From Actinoalloteichus caeruleus DSM 43889 (GTDB taxonomy: Bacteria; Actinomycetota; Actinomycetes; Mycobacteriales; Pseudonocardiaceae): DNA of 64,000 bases. The notes under the pieces are model-generated. The model did not search any database and was not told where the DNA came from. It worked only from the letters and a program-made list of their open reading frames with translations. A program made the position numbers and the translations under genes. Each line of letters opens with the position of its first letter. Position 1 is the first letter of the stretch. The stretch is taken from NCBI RefSeq assembly GCF_000429185.2, contig NZ_AUBJ02000001.1, positions 4,588,001 to 4,652,000 of the forward strand, written 5' to 3'. Shown here piece by piece: positions 63,579 through 64,000 of this stretch.

Positions 63579-63956
63579 ATGAGTCAGGCAGCGGACGTGC
63601 TCACCCGTCTCCGGCAGCAGGTGGCCGGAGCGGTGACCAGGGGGGCTCGCGCGGCGGCCGAGGCGAGGGAACGGACGGCGGGTTTCCGCGAGTCGACCCG
63701 GGCGCTCGCCGAGCAGGCCCGCGAACGTCCACAGCGGACCGGGCGCGGCGACCTCACCGACGGCGAACTGAGCCGGGAGTCGACGGCCTTCCGCACCGCC
63801 GCCGGCCTCCCGGTGGCCGAGTTCCCGTCCGAGGAGGACCCCCGCCCCGCCGGGACGGCGGGCCCCGAGGCGCGGGACGAACCGTTCCCGCGACGGGGGG
63901 CCGATGTGGACGACGGCGACGACGAGGACTTTTCGCAACAGCGAATCCTGTGTTGA
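63579..63956 (+). CDS. small acidic protein of unknown function in the T7SS locus
   Basis: Not recognised as a named family. 125 residues; GGAGG lies 3 bases before the ATG. Residues 1-50 are an Ala/Arg-rich helix (DVLTRLRQQVAGAVTRGARA), the middle is disordered and the end is strongly acidic with the motif DDGDDEDFSQQRILC, terminating in a cysteine. It has no signal peptide or membrane segment. It lies 65 bases behind the Hsp70-like gene, in the place where esx-type genes come next in ESX-4 loci, so a chaperone or accessory role in secretion is possible but unproven. Confidence 0.75.
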   Translation: MSQAADVLTRLRQQVAGAVTRGARAAAEARERTAGFRESTRALAEQARERPQRTGRGDLTDGELSRESTAFRTAAGLPVAEFPSEEDPRPAGTAGPEARDEPFPRRGADVDDGDDEDFSQQRILC

Positions 63957-64000
63957 CCTGCGAGAACACGGGGTCGCGTTAACGGCAGCAACTACTTGGG

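Overview
High-GC actinobacterial chromosome, most likely an actinomycete of the Pseudonocardiales. Reasons: GC-rich codon use with many GTG starts; the fixed actinobacterial order rplJL-rpoBC-rpsLG-fusA-tuf-S10-spc-secY-adk-map-infA-rpmJ-alpha-truA; EccB, EccC, EccD, EccE and mycosin of an actinobacterial type VII secretion system (T7SS); and zinc-type S14 and L36. The genus cannot be fixed from the window alone.

Layout. 1-9331: ribosomal stalk genes rplJ-rplL, then rpoB-rpoC, ended by a 15-bp hairpin. 9484-11321: a NarL/DesK-type two-component pair placed between rpoC and the str operon. 11819-16205: rpsL-rpsG-fusA-tuf. 16602-26440: S10 and spc ribosomal operons, ended by a 21-bp inverted repeat. 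26933-29695: secY-adk-map. 29781-30929: two tandem DUF1707 membrane proteins. 31231-35966: infA-rpmJ-rpsM-rpsK-rpsD-rpoA-rplQ, then truA. 36385-43049: accessory block with a secreted streptogrisin-like protease and a TetR / glycosyltransferase / UDP-glucose dehydrogenase / DHA2 exporter cassette. 43273-48863: first half of the T7SS locus (unknown protein, eccE, eccB, an EspC-like protein, a large WXG-like Gly-rich protein). 48887-53726: gluconate/idonate catabolic island (gntK-gntP-idnO-idnD and a divergent GntR-family regulator). 53959-63956: second half of the T7SS locus (mycP, eccD, eccC, an Hsp70-like T7SS-associated protein with an apparent frameshift, and a small acidic protein).

The T7SS genes follow the truA end of the ribosomal block, as ESX-4 does in mycobacteria, so this is best read as an ESX-4-like locus that keeps eccE and is split by metabolic cargo. 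If synteny holds, small esx genes and rplM-rpsI should follow just past the window end.

How the genes work together: most of the window is the core transcription/translation and secretion machinery. The gluconate island forms one regulated route from L-idonate via 5-ketogluconate and gluconate to 6-phosphogluconate. The GT1-UGD-exporter cassette looks like a repressible glycosylation-plus-efflux unit. No tRNA, rRNA, CRISPR, insertion sequence or integrase was found.
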